In this document: positions 1 to 8,374 of the stretch, in pieces
Position numbering within the stretch: the first letter of the stretch is position 1
How the letters are laid out: each line of letters begins with the position of its first letter
Assembly (NCBI GenBank): GCA_963799975.1
Contig: CAWCZF010000002.1
Coordinates: 1-64,000, forward strand
DNA from: Actinoallomurus sp963799975
GTDB lineage: Bacteria; Actinomycetota; Actinomycetes; Streptosporangiales; Streptosporangiaceae
DNA length: 64,000 nucleotides
Reading direction: 5' to 3'
Translations under genes and position numbers: made by a program
The notes under the pieces: generated by a model
Seen by the model: the letters and a program-made list of their open reading frames with translations, nothing else
Database searches by the model: none
What the model was told of the DNA's origin: nothing

Positions 1-63
1 TCTCTGCGGGAGAACGGCGGTGGCGTGAGGGCGCGTGCCCTTGTACGGTGAAAGTCCTTCACC

Positions 64-360
64 TCAGTCTTGATGGGAGCGCTGCCCTGAGCCGGTGGTG
101 TAGTCGTCACCGGTGGTAAGCCAGCGAGTGCCCGGTGCGCCTCGGCCAGGACGCGCCGCATGGCGGCGGGTACAGCGCTGAGGTGGGTTGGTTTCGGTAG
201 TCGTCGTGGGCCCGGTCTTGGTATTGGTTTGCGGGCTGCCAGAGTGGTGGGCTGGTGACGATGCAATCGACCGCTCTCCCTCCGGCATCTCCGCCAAGAC
301 CTCGCGGGGATCGGCGGCGTACAGGGTCGCGGTGGCGTCGTGCCAGTACGCCTCACGCAT
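64..360 (-). pseudogene. DNA methyltransferase N-terminal remnant
   Basis: Read on the minus strand, the segment begins with a start like site-specific DNA methylases: YWHDATATLYAADPREVLAE, then SIASSP where the catalytic (T/S)SPP(Y/F) motif is expected. The frame then breaks: a neighbouring frame supplies AAMRRVLAEAHRALA, and the next piece TRWLTTGDDY matches the family block usually read GTLWLNLGDSY. At least two frame changes are needed to join the three pieces in family order, and the C-terminal half is not visible. This is a decayed fragment with no expected activity. The family assignment is from recall of the N4/C5 beta-class methylase motifs. Confidence 0.6.
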
Positions 361-731
361 GAGCTCGCTACTGCCGATAAACAGGCAACGTGATCTTCTT
401 GCCGGATTGTCGGCAGCAGCCTCATACGAACCTCATACGTAAGAGCTCCCCACCAGGACCATTACCGGTAACGCTGCCGCCCGGCGTCGCCCCCTCGTGC
501 CTCGGGTTCGGTGAGGGCGCCGTGCGGGTCGCGGGAGCGGCACCGGAGACTGCCACGAAGCATTGCCGTCGCTGCCGCCTGCCGATCTCCTGGTGGTGGT
601 GTTGCCGCGAGGATGCCGCCTCGGTGACCGGACTGCCGCGTACCCGGGCCGCGGTTCGGCTGACATGCGGCGTTGCGGGCGGTTTGCTTGTGTGGTGCTA
701 CTGGATTGTCTGGTGTCGGAGGGGGTGCGGT
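361..731. other. stretch without a convincing gene
   Basis: Between the methylase remnant and the membrane protein the plus frame stays open from 390, but the translation (Cys/Arg-rich, no recognisable segment) looks like GC-driven read-through rather than coding sequence. A purine-rich GGAGGGGG ribosome-binding site at about 719-725 marks the likely beginning of the downstream gene. No RNA gene or clear terminator was seen. Confidence 0.4.
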
Positions 732-1079
732 GTGGGGTTAGGGGTCAGGCGGGGTGTCGCGGCGGTGGCCGGTGTCGCGGTGGCGGCGGCGGTGAATGTG
801 GCGACGGGGATGTTGACTCAGCATTGGGCGGTGGCGTGGTGGGTGGCGACCGGGGTGCTGGTGGTGGTCGGGGGTGGTCTGCAGTGGTGGCTGACTCCTG
901 CCGGTGAGTCCGGTGGTTCGGGGGCGGTGTCGGCTTCGGGGGCCGGTGCGGTGGCGGTCGGGGGGTCGGTGCCGGGCATGATCGCGACCGGCGGGGACGG
1001 GGCCACGATCACCCAGAAGCAGCAGACGTTGCCGCCGCCGACCCCGGTGAGCGGTGTGGAGGCGCCGCCGGTCTGGTGA
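732..1079 (+). CDS. small membrane protein coupled to the STAND gene
   Basis: About 115 residues. The GTG at 732 is chosen because GGAGGGGG lies 6-12 bases upstream; the frame is open further upstream but reads like noise. Two hydrophobic segments follow directly (VAAVAGVAVAAAVNVATG and AVAWWVATGVLVVVGGGLQW), then a Gly/Ser/Val-rich soluble tail ending in a Pro-rich segment. The stop TGA overlaps the GTG of the next gene as GTGA, so the two are probably translationally coupled. Small two-TM proteins directly before NB-ARC/TPR genes are common in actinomycetes; a role as membrane anchor or sensor partner is inference. Confidence 0.55.
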   Translation: MGLGVRRGVAAVAGVAVAAAVNVATGMLTQHWAVAWWVATGVLVVVGGGLQWWLTPAGESGGSGAVSASGAGAVAVGGSVPGMIATGGDGATITQKQQTLPPPTPVSGVEAPPVW

Positions 1080-2591
1080 ACCTGCCGGCGATGGCGGCCG
1101 GGACGTTCGTCGGCCGCGATGACGAGCTTTCCGAACTGACGGCCGAGTTGGAGGTGGAGGGGCCCGTGGTGGTGGCCGCGGTGCACGGGCTGGGCGGGAT
1201 CGGCAAGTCCACCCTGGCGAACCGGTACGCCGCCGGGCGGGCCCAGGTGGTGCGGCCGGTGTGGTGGGTCACCGCCGACAGGTCGGCTTCGGTGCAGGCC
1301 GGGTTAGCCGGGCTTGCGGCCGCGTTGCAGGTGGAAGAGAGCGCCGGGTTGGAGTTGGAGGTGCTGGCCGAGAGGGCGGTGGTGTGGCTAGCCACCCATA
1401 CCGGGTGGCTGCTGGTGCTGGACAACGTCACCGACCCGGACCACATCGCCCCGCTGCTGGGCCGGGCCGGTTCCGGGCGGATCATCGTGACCAGCCGCCT
1501 AAGCCAGGGCTGGCACCGGCTGGGGATGAAGGTGATCCGCCTGGACGTGCTGGCCGAACGCGAGGCCCTCCTGCTACTGCACCGCCTGGCCCACCCCGAC
1601 ACCCCCACCACCCCAGGCACGGCCGGTTTCGCCGAGGGGTCGAAGGAGTGGGCGGGGGCGGTCGCGCTGGTCCGCGAGCTGGGATACCTGCCGCTGGCCA
1701 TCGAGCAAGCCGGCGCCTACCTGAACCAGGCCGCCCAGACCCCGGCCGCCTACCTGGACCGCCTCCGCGCCCAGCCGCAGGTGATGTACGACAAGGCCGC
1801 CGAAGGCACCCCCCGCGAGCAACGACCACCCGGCAGCGACCAAGAGACCAGGATCCGGGGGTGGAGGGGAGCCGGCGGACCATCGCGCGGATCTGGCGGG
1901 TCACCCTGGACCACCTGCACACCCGCTCCCCGCTCACTGGTGAGGTGCTGCGGGTGCTGGCCTGGCTGGCGCCCGAACCCATCCCCCGCACCCTGCTCAC
2001 CCCCCTCACCGAAGTAGTCGGCCCGGCCGAGCTTGATGAGGCGCTCGGGCTGCTGGCCGCCTACAACATGATCACCCTCACCACCGAGACCATCACCGTG
2101 CACCGGCTCGTCCAGGCCCTGGCCCGTACCCCCGACCCCCGCACCCCTGATGATTCCGGCGACCCGCACCGCCAGGCCGCCGCCATCAACACCGCCCGCG
2201 ACACCGCCACCACCCTGCTGAACCAGGCCCGGCCCGACACCGAACCCGGTGACCCGGCCGGATGGCCGACCTGGCGGATGCTGCTCCCCCACATCGACGC
2301 CCTCACCACCCACGCACCCCCCGCACCGACACCACCACCACCGGCCTGCTGTGCACCGCGACCGGCCTGTTCCTGCACGGCCAGGGCGCCCTCACCCGCG
2401 CCACCACCTACCTGCACCGCTCCCTGACCACCACCCAACGCCTCCACGGCCCCGACCACCCCTCCACCCTGACCAGCCGCAACAACCTCGCCTACGCGTA
2501 TGAGGCGGCGGGGGACCTGACAAAGGCCATCCCGCTGTTTGGATCGCCCCGGGTTGGTTGGAGGCTCTGATACCTGGAAGGGTGAGGGGCT

Positions 2592-2910
2592 ATGGCACCC
2601 CCGAGGAAGTACTCGTCTGAGCTGCGGGAACGTGCGGTCCGGATGGTCTTTGAGCTACGTGAGCAGAGGCGAGCGGACGGGTATGATCGCTCGGGTCGCG
2701 GACCAGCTCGGTGTGCATCGGGAGGCGTTGCGGACCTGGGTGCGGCAGGCCGAGGTCGATGGCGGGAAACGAGCCGGCACCTCGACAAGCGATATCCAGC
2801 GGATCGCCGAGCTGGAGCGGGAGAATCGTGAGCTGCGGCGGGCGAACGAGATCCTGAAGGCCGCGTCGGCGTATTTCGCCCGGGAACTCGACCCGAAACC
2901 GCCGCGCTAG
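2592..2910 (+). pseudogene. IS3 orfA (HTH transposase subunit), frameshifted
   Basis: ATG at 2592 begins MAPPRKYSSELRERAVRMVF, the usual N-terminus of IS3 OrfA HTH proteins. The frame shifts between about 2655 and 2685 and continues as MIARVADQLGVHREALRTWV (the HTH), then the leucine-zipper segment IAELERENRELRRANEIL. One base change would restore a single OrfA of about 105 residues. It ends next to the orfB reading, as in normal IS3 elements where orfB is reached by programmed -1 frameshifting. Confidence 0.75.
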
Positions 2911-3811
2911 TCGAGTTCATCGATACCCACCGGGATCAGTTCGGTGTCGAGCCGATCTGTGCCGTCCTGGAGATGTCGCCGTCGACGTATTGGGCGGCGA
3001 AGAAACGGGAGTCGGACCCGTCGGCTCGTGCGGTCCGGGACGAATGAGTTGAAGAAGGAGATTCTGCGGGTGTGGCGTGGGTCGGGGCGTGGGCCTGTAC
3101 GGGGCACGGAAGGTCTGGGGCGCAGCTTCGTCGTGAGGGTGTCGAGGTGGCGCGGTGCACGGTCGAGCGGCTGATGCGCGAGCTGGGCATCAGCGGGGTG
3201 ACCGCGCCCCGTAAACGGCCACGGACCACCATTCCGGGCACGGACAGGCCGGATGACCTGCTGGAACGTGACTTCACCTCGGACGCGCCGGACCAGCGGT
3301 GGGTCGCCGACATCACCTACGTCGCCACCGCGGCCGGGTGGGCGTACACCGCGTTCGTCCAGGACCTGTATCTCCCGCCGGATCGTCGGCTGGCAGGTCG
3401 CCGACCATCTGGGCGCCGACCTCGCACTCGACGCCCTGGAAATGGCGATCTGGGCACGCGGAGGCAGCACCGAAGGTGGCATTGACGGTCTTGTTCACCA
3501 TTCCGATAGAGGCGTTCAATATACATCCATTCGCTACGCCGAGCGGCTTGACCAGATCGGCGCGGCCCGTTCGGTCGGCAGCAAGGGTGATTCCTACGAC
3601 AATGCTGCGGCTGAATCGCTCAACAGTCTCTACAAGAAGGAGCTCATCGACTACCGAGGAGACTGGGAGAATGCAACGGACGTGACATTTGCCACCATGG
3701 AATGGGTTGCTTGGTATAACGCGGAACGGACTACATTCTTTCTGCGGGAACGTTCCTCCGGCTGAGTACGAGGAGACGTTCCACCGGCCACGCCGCGGCG
3801 CAGCGGTCTAG
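2907..3811 (+). pseudogene. IS3 orfB (rve/DDE transposase), several frameshifts
   Basis: The pieces in order are: EFIDTHRDQFGVEPICAVLE, a break at about 3040, a break inside the YGVYGARK-type segment near 3100, WVADITYVATAAGWAYTAFV with the first catalytic Asp, a break near 3370 (RRIVGWQVADHL), VHHSDRGVQYTSIRYAERL with the second Asp, and AAAESLNSLYKKELI with the catalytic Glu. A last break near 3740 precedes the C-terminal tail. All DDE residues are present, but the protein cannot be made intact. Confidence 0.8.
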
Positions 3812-4200
3812 AACCAACTCAACCGGCCTCCAACATCGCCGGGGCGGTCCAGTTGGCGGCCACCCTCACCGACCGCGAGCGGGTCCTCGGCCCCGACCAC
3901 CCCTCCACCCTGGCCAGCCGCAACAACCTCGCCGCCGCGTATGAGTCGGCGGGGGACCTGACGAAGGCCATCCCGCTGCACGAGACCACCCTCACCGACA
4001 GCGAGCGGGTCCTCGACCCCGGCCACCCCCACACCCTGACCAGCCGCAACAACCTCGCCCACGCGTACGAGTCGGCGGGAGACCTGACAAAGGCCATCCC
4101 GCTGCACGAGACCACCCTCACCGACAGCGAGCGGGTGCTGGGTGAGGGTCATCCGCTCACCACGTTGGTACGGGAGAACCTGGCGGCGGCGCGCGGGTGA

Positions 4201-4542
4201 GCCCGGCCGGGGCCGGGAACGTCTACTTTTCCGGACACCCTGGCGACCTGCGACAACGACGTCCAGAAACCTACGTCCAGAAAAGCTCTGTGGCGATCGG
4301 CTCAGGAGGAAGACGCGGCCGGCGCTGTCCAGCCCGGGGCCATGTAGTCGTTGCCACGTCCAAACTGACGCGCTCGTTCGATACCGTCTCTTCAACATCA
4401 CGGACGTTTCACCACCCCCCTCCGGCCGACGCGGGCCCGGTTGACCGGCAGGGATGGTCGGCCGGGCGATCCCCCAGGGATTCGGCCGCTCGAAGGCTTC
4501 CCCGGGCACGTTGGCCGGGGCGGCCGCGCGGAGGTGATGTCG
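4201..4542. other. stretch without a convincing gene
   Basis: Downstream of the TPR stop the frames open here give low-complexity translations with no family resemblance. No inverted repeat with a T-run was found directly after the TPR stop. Confidence 0.35.
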
Positions 4543-4665
4543 ATGGCCGGCAAGCGCCGGGCATCAGCGCCGGAGGGCGACTCTTGGCGGCGCGCTCAGT
4601 TCCTCGTCGGTTTGGCGAGGCTACTGATCGAGCTGCTGCGATGGTCCACACGGAAACGGCCCTGA
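4543..4665 (+). CDS. short basic/hydrophobic peptide, hypothetical
   Basis: Forty residues. GGAGG at 4530-4534 sits 8 bases before the ATG at 4543; an in-frame ATG at 4537 is too close to that site. The product has a basic N-terminus (MAGKRRAS), then a possible amphipathic or membrane helix (QFLVGLARLLIELLRW), then a basic end. A strong hairpin 40 bases downstream would terminate it. No family is recognised. The position after a STAND locus may be coincidental. Confidence 0.4.
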   Translation: MAGKRRASAPEGDSWRRAQFLVGLARLLIELLRWSTRKRP

Positions 4666-4704
4666 TCCGCTCTCCTGACGGGGAGAGCGAACCAGGACCA
4701 ACCG

Positions 4705-4746
4705 GAAGCCCTCGCGTCTTGTCCTAGCCGGCAGCGCGGGGGCTTC
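4705..4746 (+). terminator. 12-bp stem hairpin, terminator-like
   Basis: GAAGCCCTCGCG (4705-4716) pairs with CGCGGGGGCTTC (4735-4746), with one G-T wobble and an 18-nt loop, followed by TTCATT. It lies downstream of the short ORF at 4543-4665. The loop is long and the T-run weak. Confidence 0.5.
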
Positions 4747-4859
4747 TTCATTGCATCAGTAGATAGCGACGCTTAAGGCCCAAAAACGACGCAAACGCGA
4801 CTAGTGGCCGCTGATCCTCTTTGTAGTGGATGTCATCGATCATCAGCAAGCCAGGAACG

Positions 4860-4887
4860 CCCTAGGTGATACTCAAGTCACCTAGGG
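4860..4887. promoter_or_regulatory. perfect 10-bp dyad CCCTAGGTGA-N8-TCACCTAGGG
   Basis: The arms CCCTAGGTGA (4860-4869) and TCACCTAGGG (4878-4887) match perfectly across 8 bp, in an AT-richer pocket. It lies 49 bp beyond the end of the minus-strand membrane-protein gene and is not followed by a T-run on either strand. It looks more like a dimeric-regulator operator than a terminator, though there is no clear gene start directly next to it. Confidence 0.5.
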
Positions 4888-4935
4888 TAACTAAGGGCAT
4901 GGCGTGCGGTCGTCGGCCAGCGGACGAACCTCGCC

Positions 4936-5505
4936 TCACTCGTCCTGCTGATCGGGGCCGGGATCATCCGTATTGCCGGCATCTTGGTCTTGTGCTTCCC
5001 GGCGACGCCGCTTCCGCCTGCGGGCCGCACCGTAAGTCACTGCACCGGTGCCTCCGGCAGCGGCCATGCCGCTGATCGCCGACCAGAACGCCGAGGTGCC
5101 GACGATGACGTGCGCGAGTAGTCCCAGCCCGGCCAAGACCACGGCCAGCGGCACCGTTAACAACAAGAGCAGCTGCGACGTGCGCGACCACTTCATGGTG
5201 TCCAGGAACCACCAGAGCAACTCGAGCGGGCTTTGCGGCCTGAACTCGGGGGGCGTGTTCAGCGGCTCTGACGGCTGCCCTTCGACCTGCTGCCGTGCCG
5301 GTGGCAGGACCACAGCCGGCGGTGCGGTCGGCTGGCGCACCTCCAGTTTCTGTCCCGGACCCGGATTCTGTTGTTCGTCGCCGGTGGTGTGGCTGGGGTC
5401 CGGCGATACCAGGCCGTCCGCCACTGGTTCCTGTGCCAGTGCCACCGGCACCGGCCGGGTGGATTTCTTCGTCGCATTCGCGGCCGGGCTACTCGGCGAG
5501 CTCAC
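4936..5505 (-). CDS. proline-rich two-TM membrane protein, coupled to the Crp-like regulator
   Basis: 189 residues from a GTG at 5505, inside the last codons of the upstream regulator (17-bp overlap), implying translational coupling. The first ~95 residues are Pro/Gln/Glu-rich and probably disordered. Two hydrophobic segments follow (QLLLLLTVPLAVVLAGLGLL and SAISGMAAAGGTGAVTYGAA), then an Arg/Lys block (RRRKRRRREA) and an acidic end. No family recognised. Operon structure suggests it acts with, or is controlled by, the Crp/Fnr-type protein. Confidence 0.6.
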   Translation of the reverse strand: MSSPSSPAANATKKSTRPVPVALAQEPVADGLVSPDPSHTTGDEQQNPGPGQKLEVRQPTAPPAVVLPPARQQVEGQPSEPLNTPPEFRPQSPLELLWWFLDTMKWSRTSQLLLLLTVPLAVVLAGLGLLAHVIVGTSAFWSAISGMAAAGGTGAVTYGAARRRKRRRREAQDQDAGNTDDPGPDQQDE

Positions 5506-6175
5506 GCAACGCGTCCAGATCCGGGATGATCAGCATCCGATAGCCGGTCGACACCAGGCCCCTGGAACGCCACATCCGCAAGGTGCGTTCGACGGTCTCT
5601 CGAGAAACACCGATGGCGGAGCTGAGCTCGGCCTGGCTCAGATCGACCGCGATGCGGATCCCGGCATCGGAGTGGATCCCGTGGTCGGTGGCCAGGGAGA
5701 GCAGAAGCGCGGCCAGTCGCTGGGACGCGGGCCGCATGGCCTGAGCCTGCTGGCGGTGCCACCGGCGCAGACGGCCGGCGAGTACGTGACTCACTTCGGC
5801 CAACAGCCCTGGATACTCCCCCAGCAGCCGCCGGAACGCGCTAGCTGAGATCACGAGTACGTAGCCGGCCGCGCACATGACCGCGTTGGTCTCGCGGCGG
5901 CCGCCGTCGAGCGCCTCGCTCGCGCCGACGACGTCGCCGGGGCCACGGACCTCAACCAGCGCCTGCTGTCCATCGGAACCGATCGAAGTGATCTTCACGG
6001 CCCCATGCTTGATGATGGTGACAGGCGTGTCCTGCCAGCCCATCCCCATCAACGCGATCGACTCACCGTCGGCCACCCCGCGGTACGTACCGGCCTCGGC
6101 GAGTGCGGTCCGCAGCCGATCATCGAGCCGGTCGAAAAAACTGGTGTCACGCGTCGTGGTCATCATCTGTGACAC
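5489..6175 (-). CDS. Crp/Fnr-family transcriptional regulator
   Basis: About 228 residues. The N-terminal half is a cyclic-nucleotide-binding-type beta-roll (GESIALMGMGWQDTPVTIIK, then VEVRGPGDVVGASEALDG), followed by a long dimerisation helix. The C-terminal winged helix contains DLSQAELSSAIGVSRETVER, the Crp-type recognition helix. No Fnr-like cysteine cluster is seen, so it is not an obvious Fe-S sensor; the ligand is unknown. Start is GTG at 6175, with alternative ATG at 6166 or 6163. A perfect 26-bp palindrome lies 23 bp upstream. It heads a two-gene unit with the membrane protein. Confidence 0.85.
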   Translation of the reverse strand: MSQMMTTTRDTSFFDRLDDRLRTALAEAGTYRGVADGESIALMGMGWQDTPVTIIKHGAVKITSIGSDGQQALVEVRGPGDVVGASEALDGGRRETNAVMCAAGYVLVISASAFRRLLGEYPGLLAEVSHVLAGRLRRWHRQQAQAMRPASQRLAALLLSLATDHGIHSDAGIRIAVDLSQAELSSAIGVSRETVERTLRMWRSRGLVSTGYRMLIIPDLDALRELAE

Positions 6176-6197
6176 ACAACCCGCTCAGACCGCAGGT

Positions 6198-6223
6198 GCC
6201 GGAGGGGCGGCCGCCCCTCCGGC
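6198..6223. promoter_or_regulatory. perfect 26-bp palindrome upstream of the Crp-like gene
   Basis: GCCGGAGGGGCGG at 6198-6210 is directly followed by its exact reverse complement (6211-6223), with no loop. It begins 23 bp upstream of the regulator start. It could be an autoregulatory operator or a cruciform-forming element. The zero-base centre makes an RNA terminator less likely. Confidence 0.5.
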
Positions 6224-6758
6224 TCCCTGCCAGCACGTGCGTATGGAGACATAGCGTCCCTCGCCTCTTCGCCTAGGTCCGAGGTGTATCCCACATGTCG
6301 CTTGGTAAGGGCGACGAGACCACTCAGACCATAATTTTAAATTGTGGTGCCAAGCGTAAGCTGCGACGACCCACCGCACCAGACCCGGTATCGAACCAAT
6401 TACTCCAAAGGAAGGCGAGGCGGCCTTGCCAGTATGGCCCGACGTTGAACATCCAGGTCAGGCGCCTACAGGAGTATGGCAGACTAGTACCAGCGAGTTC
6501 TCGCCCGAGAAATACCGGGGAACTCCGTCATATGCCGCACTCTCTGCTCGATAAGAACGGCATGGTGTCCGTGAAAGGCCAATGGGCGCAAGAGAGGGGA
6601 CGGCCGATGAATCTTTCCGGTCTACCTTTTCCGCAATCCCGGCCTGAGCAGCGCTGACGTCTCTCAGCCTCTTCGCCGAGCATGGAAGTCAGCGTTGGGG
6701 CAGGTCGCGGGGGTGGTAGCCCGGGGCCTGCCCCCGCCCGGCTTAAGAGAGCTTCCAG
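6224..6758. other. 535-bp gene-free stretch between two minus-strand units
   Basis: It contains an AT-rich patch (ATAATTTTAAATTGTGG near 6331-6347) that stands out from the GC-rich surroundings and is a plausible promoter region for the minus-strand regulator unit. The open plus frame at 6295-6657 has no recognisable domain and no good ribosome-binding site. No tRNA or other RNA gene recognised. Confidence 0.35.
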
Positions 6759-8012
6759 CTACAGCTCCCTGAAGTGCGCGGCAGCCTTCTCCGCGATCCG
6801 GGTGAGGCGCTTGGAGACCGGGCTGTGGTTCTTGTAGCCCATGAGGCTCGCGATCTCACCCAACTTGGTGACCCCGCTGTGCAGCAGGACGACCACCTGC
6901 CGCTCGCGCGGATCCAGCAGGGCAAGGAAGTCTCCGTAGACCAGGCGATCGATGACCTCGGTCTCTGGACCTTGCACCGGGATCGTGTCGGTCAGCTCGA
7001 CGAACCGCACCCGGACCTTGGAGCGCTTGCTGTACAGCTTGCGTTCGAAGTCCTCCCGCGCGTACGACCAGTGCTCGGAGAAGTCGTCCACAACGCGGTG
7101 GGAACGCACCGCGTCGATGATGCCGCGCAGCCGACCGTCGGCATCGGCGTGGTCGACGGTCAACTGGACCACCGCGGCGGCCTCGGCCTCCCCTTGCCAC
7201 AGCTCCGTGCCCATGCGGGGGCTTCCTGCCACCGCGTCTTCGAGGAAGGACCCGTCTATGAGGGGAACGGGTTCCTCCTGCACGGTGGGGTCCACGACCG
7301 GGAGACGGCCGAGGATCTCCTGGATCGCGGCGGTCACCGCCGGGAGCCAAAAGTCAAGGTTGTGCGCCAGGATCCGGATCGGGTCGGAGTCGGAGAAGGC
7401 ACGCAAGGGCGAGCCGGAGATGAGAGACCGCCAGACCGTCGACGCCCAGGCCCGCGACAGGCGCTCTTCGAAGTCGGTCGGTAGGAAGCGGTCGACCGGC
7501 TCCATCTCGATGAGATACGGCCACTGGGCACAGCGCAGCGCCGGCAGCCCATACCGCCGGACCGTCTGGTGAGGGAGCAGGTGAAACAGCGGCGCATACT
7601 CGTGGTACCGGCTCGCCGTCCGGGGCACGAACACGACGTTCACATCGCCGCGATCAGCGACCTCCCGCATCGCGGGCGGTAGATCGTCTTCAGAGAAGAA
7701 CCGGCGCCGGAACTGAGCCGTCTCCCACACGGTGTTCCATTTGGCGACCGCCAACTCCGGCCGCGTCCTGTCCTCGCCCGTCACGCCGGTCACCGGCAGC
7801 GTGACGTACTCGGGCGGGAGCGGCACACGGGGCCGGATCACCCGCCGATAGAGATGACCCGCGGACAGATTCGTGGCGCGCGGGTACAGGTCGGCGGTCA
7901 CCCACTCGGGGTCAGCGAAAAACTGCTCGCGCTGGAAGGCCTCGATCTCCGCGGCGGTGGGCTCGCGATCATCGGTCATCAGCCCTGCGCTTTGTTCGGT
8001 GGTGTCAGCCAT
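6759..8012 (-). CDS. large protein with C-terminal sigma-region-4-like HTH
   Basis: About 417 residues if it starts at the ATG at 8012 (MADTTEQ); ATGs at 8090 and 7980 are alternatives and no Shine-Dalgarno sequence decides. The body is a soluble mixed alpha/beta region I do not recognise. The last ~60 residues (FLALLDPRERQVVVLLHSG, then LGEIASLMGYKNHSPVSKRL) have the layout of sigma-70 region 4 / LuxR-type HTH, in which a helix senses DPRER-type spacing before the DNA-reading helix. It may be a transcription factor with a large sensory N-terminus. There is no region 2, so it is not a complete sigma factor. Confidence 0.55.
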   Translation of the reverse strand: MADTTEQSAGLMTDDREPTAAEIEAFQREQFFADPEWVTADLYPRATNLSAGHLYRRVIRPRVPLPPEYVTLPVTGVTGEDRTRPELAVAKWNTVWETAQFRRRFFSEDDLPPAMREVADRGDVNVVFVPRTASRYHEYAPLFHLLPHQTVRRYGLPALRCAQWPYLIEMEPVDRFLPTDFEERLSRAWASTVWRSLISGSPLRAFSDSDPIRILAHNLDFWLPAVTAAIQEILGRLPVVDPTVQEEPVPLIDGSFLEDAVAGSPRMGTELWQGEAEAAAVVQLTVDHADADGRLRGIIDAVRSHRVVDDFSEHWSYAREDFERKLYSKRSKVRVRFVELTDTIPVQGPETEVIDRLVYGDFLALLDPRERQVVVLLHSGVTKLGEIASLMGYKNHSPVSKRLTRIAEKAAAHFREL

Positions 8013-8374
8013 GTCTACATCACGACACTCGGCGCCGTCTTCGTTCCGCGAGCACCCGCACGACCCGATCGGCCCTCGTGGTTCGATCACGCGCTACAGG
8101 TTGAGGTCGTGGCCTCGCCCCCTTGGCACGACACTTGTTCCACGTGCGCAGCCCGCCGGCGCGCATGTGGGGCCAATCGGGTAGCGCCGCTGCGGCACTG
8201 CCGCGTCATGGAAGATCTTGAACCCGTTCTATTCGCGCCGGATCGGCGCAAGATCACGGGAGTGCCGAAGGACGAACCTGCCTTGGTGCCGTAGATGGCG
8301 GTCCGGTGGTTTTCCCACGCGCGACTCTGAGATTTCTTGGAGAGGAGTCGAGCTGCGGTCTGCAGGAAGGGCGG
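8013..8374. other. intergenic stretch with a nested inverted repeat
   Basis: No convincing long gene. A nested dyad is present: outer arms GATCTTG (8214-8220) / CAAGATC (8249-8255), inner arms GCGCCG (8235-8240) / CGGCGC (8244-8249). The same DNA could encode a 28-residue plus-strand peptide (8208-8294, starting MEDLEPVLFAPD), but no ribosome-binding site supports it. Confidence 0.35.

Larger units (their letters stand above)
2540..3851 (+). mobile_element. IS3-family insertion sequence, 1312 bp
   Basis: The ends form imperfect inverted repeats: left TGGATCGCCCCGGGTTGG, right (reverse complement) TGGACCGCCCCGGCGATG, both continuing into TTGGAGGC. Flanking GTT at 2537-2539 and 3852-3854 is a 3-bp target duplication, as expected for IS3. 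Inside are an orfA/orfB pair, both frameshifted. A fragment with the same right end lies at 20093-20339. Confidence 0.88.
1076..4200 (+). pseudogene. STAND NTPase (NB-ARC plus TPR), broken by two frameshifts and an IS
   Basis: GTG start at 1076 overlaps the upstream stop. Frame one (to about 1850) carries the NB-ARC ATPase: P-loop GLGGIGKST near residues 38-46, Walker B LLVLDNV near 112, IIVTSR near 136-141 and the GYLPLAIEQAGAYL motif. The frame changes near 1850, after which TIARIWRVTLDHL and winged-helix-like sequence follow. It changes again near 2320 into TPR units of the type HPSTLTSRNNLAYAYE. An IS3 element sits at 2540-3851. Removing it with one GTT copy rejoins CCG CTG TTG GCG in frame, and the TPR array then runs to 4200. 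Such proteins are signalling ATPases, often in defence or regulation. Inactive as it stands unless the frameshifts are sequencing errors. Confidence 0.85.

Noticed and set aside
1261..2427. Open plus frame as a separate gene
   Set aside because: Its second half is the frameshifted continuation of the STAND protein; its first half is noise.
5048..5848. Open plus frame of about 266 codons opposite the Crp-like regulator
   Set aside because: The minus frame has a clear Crp/Fnr domain; the plus product is compositionally biased.
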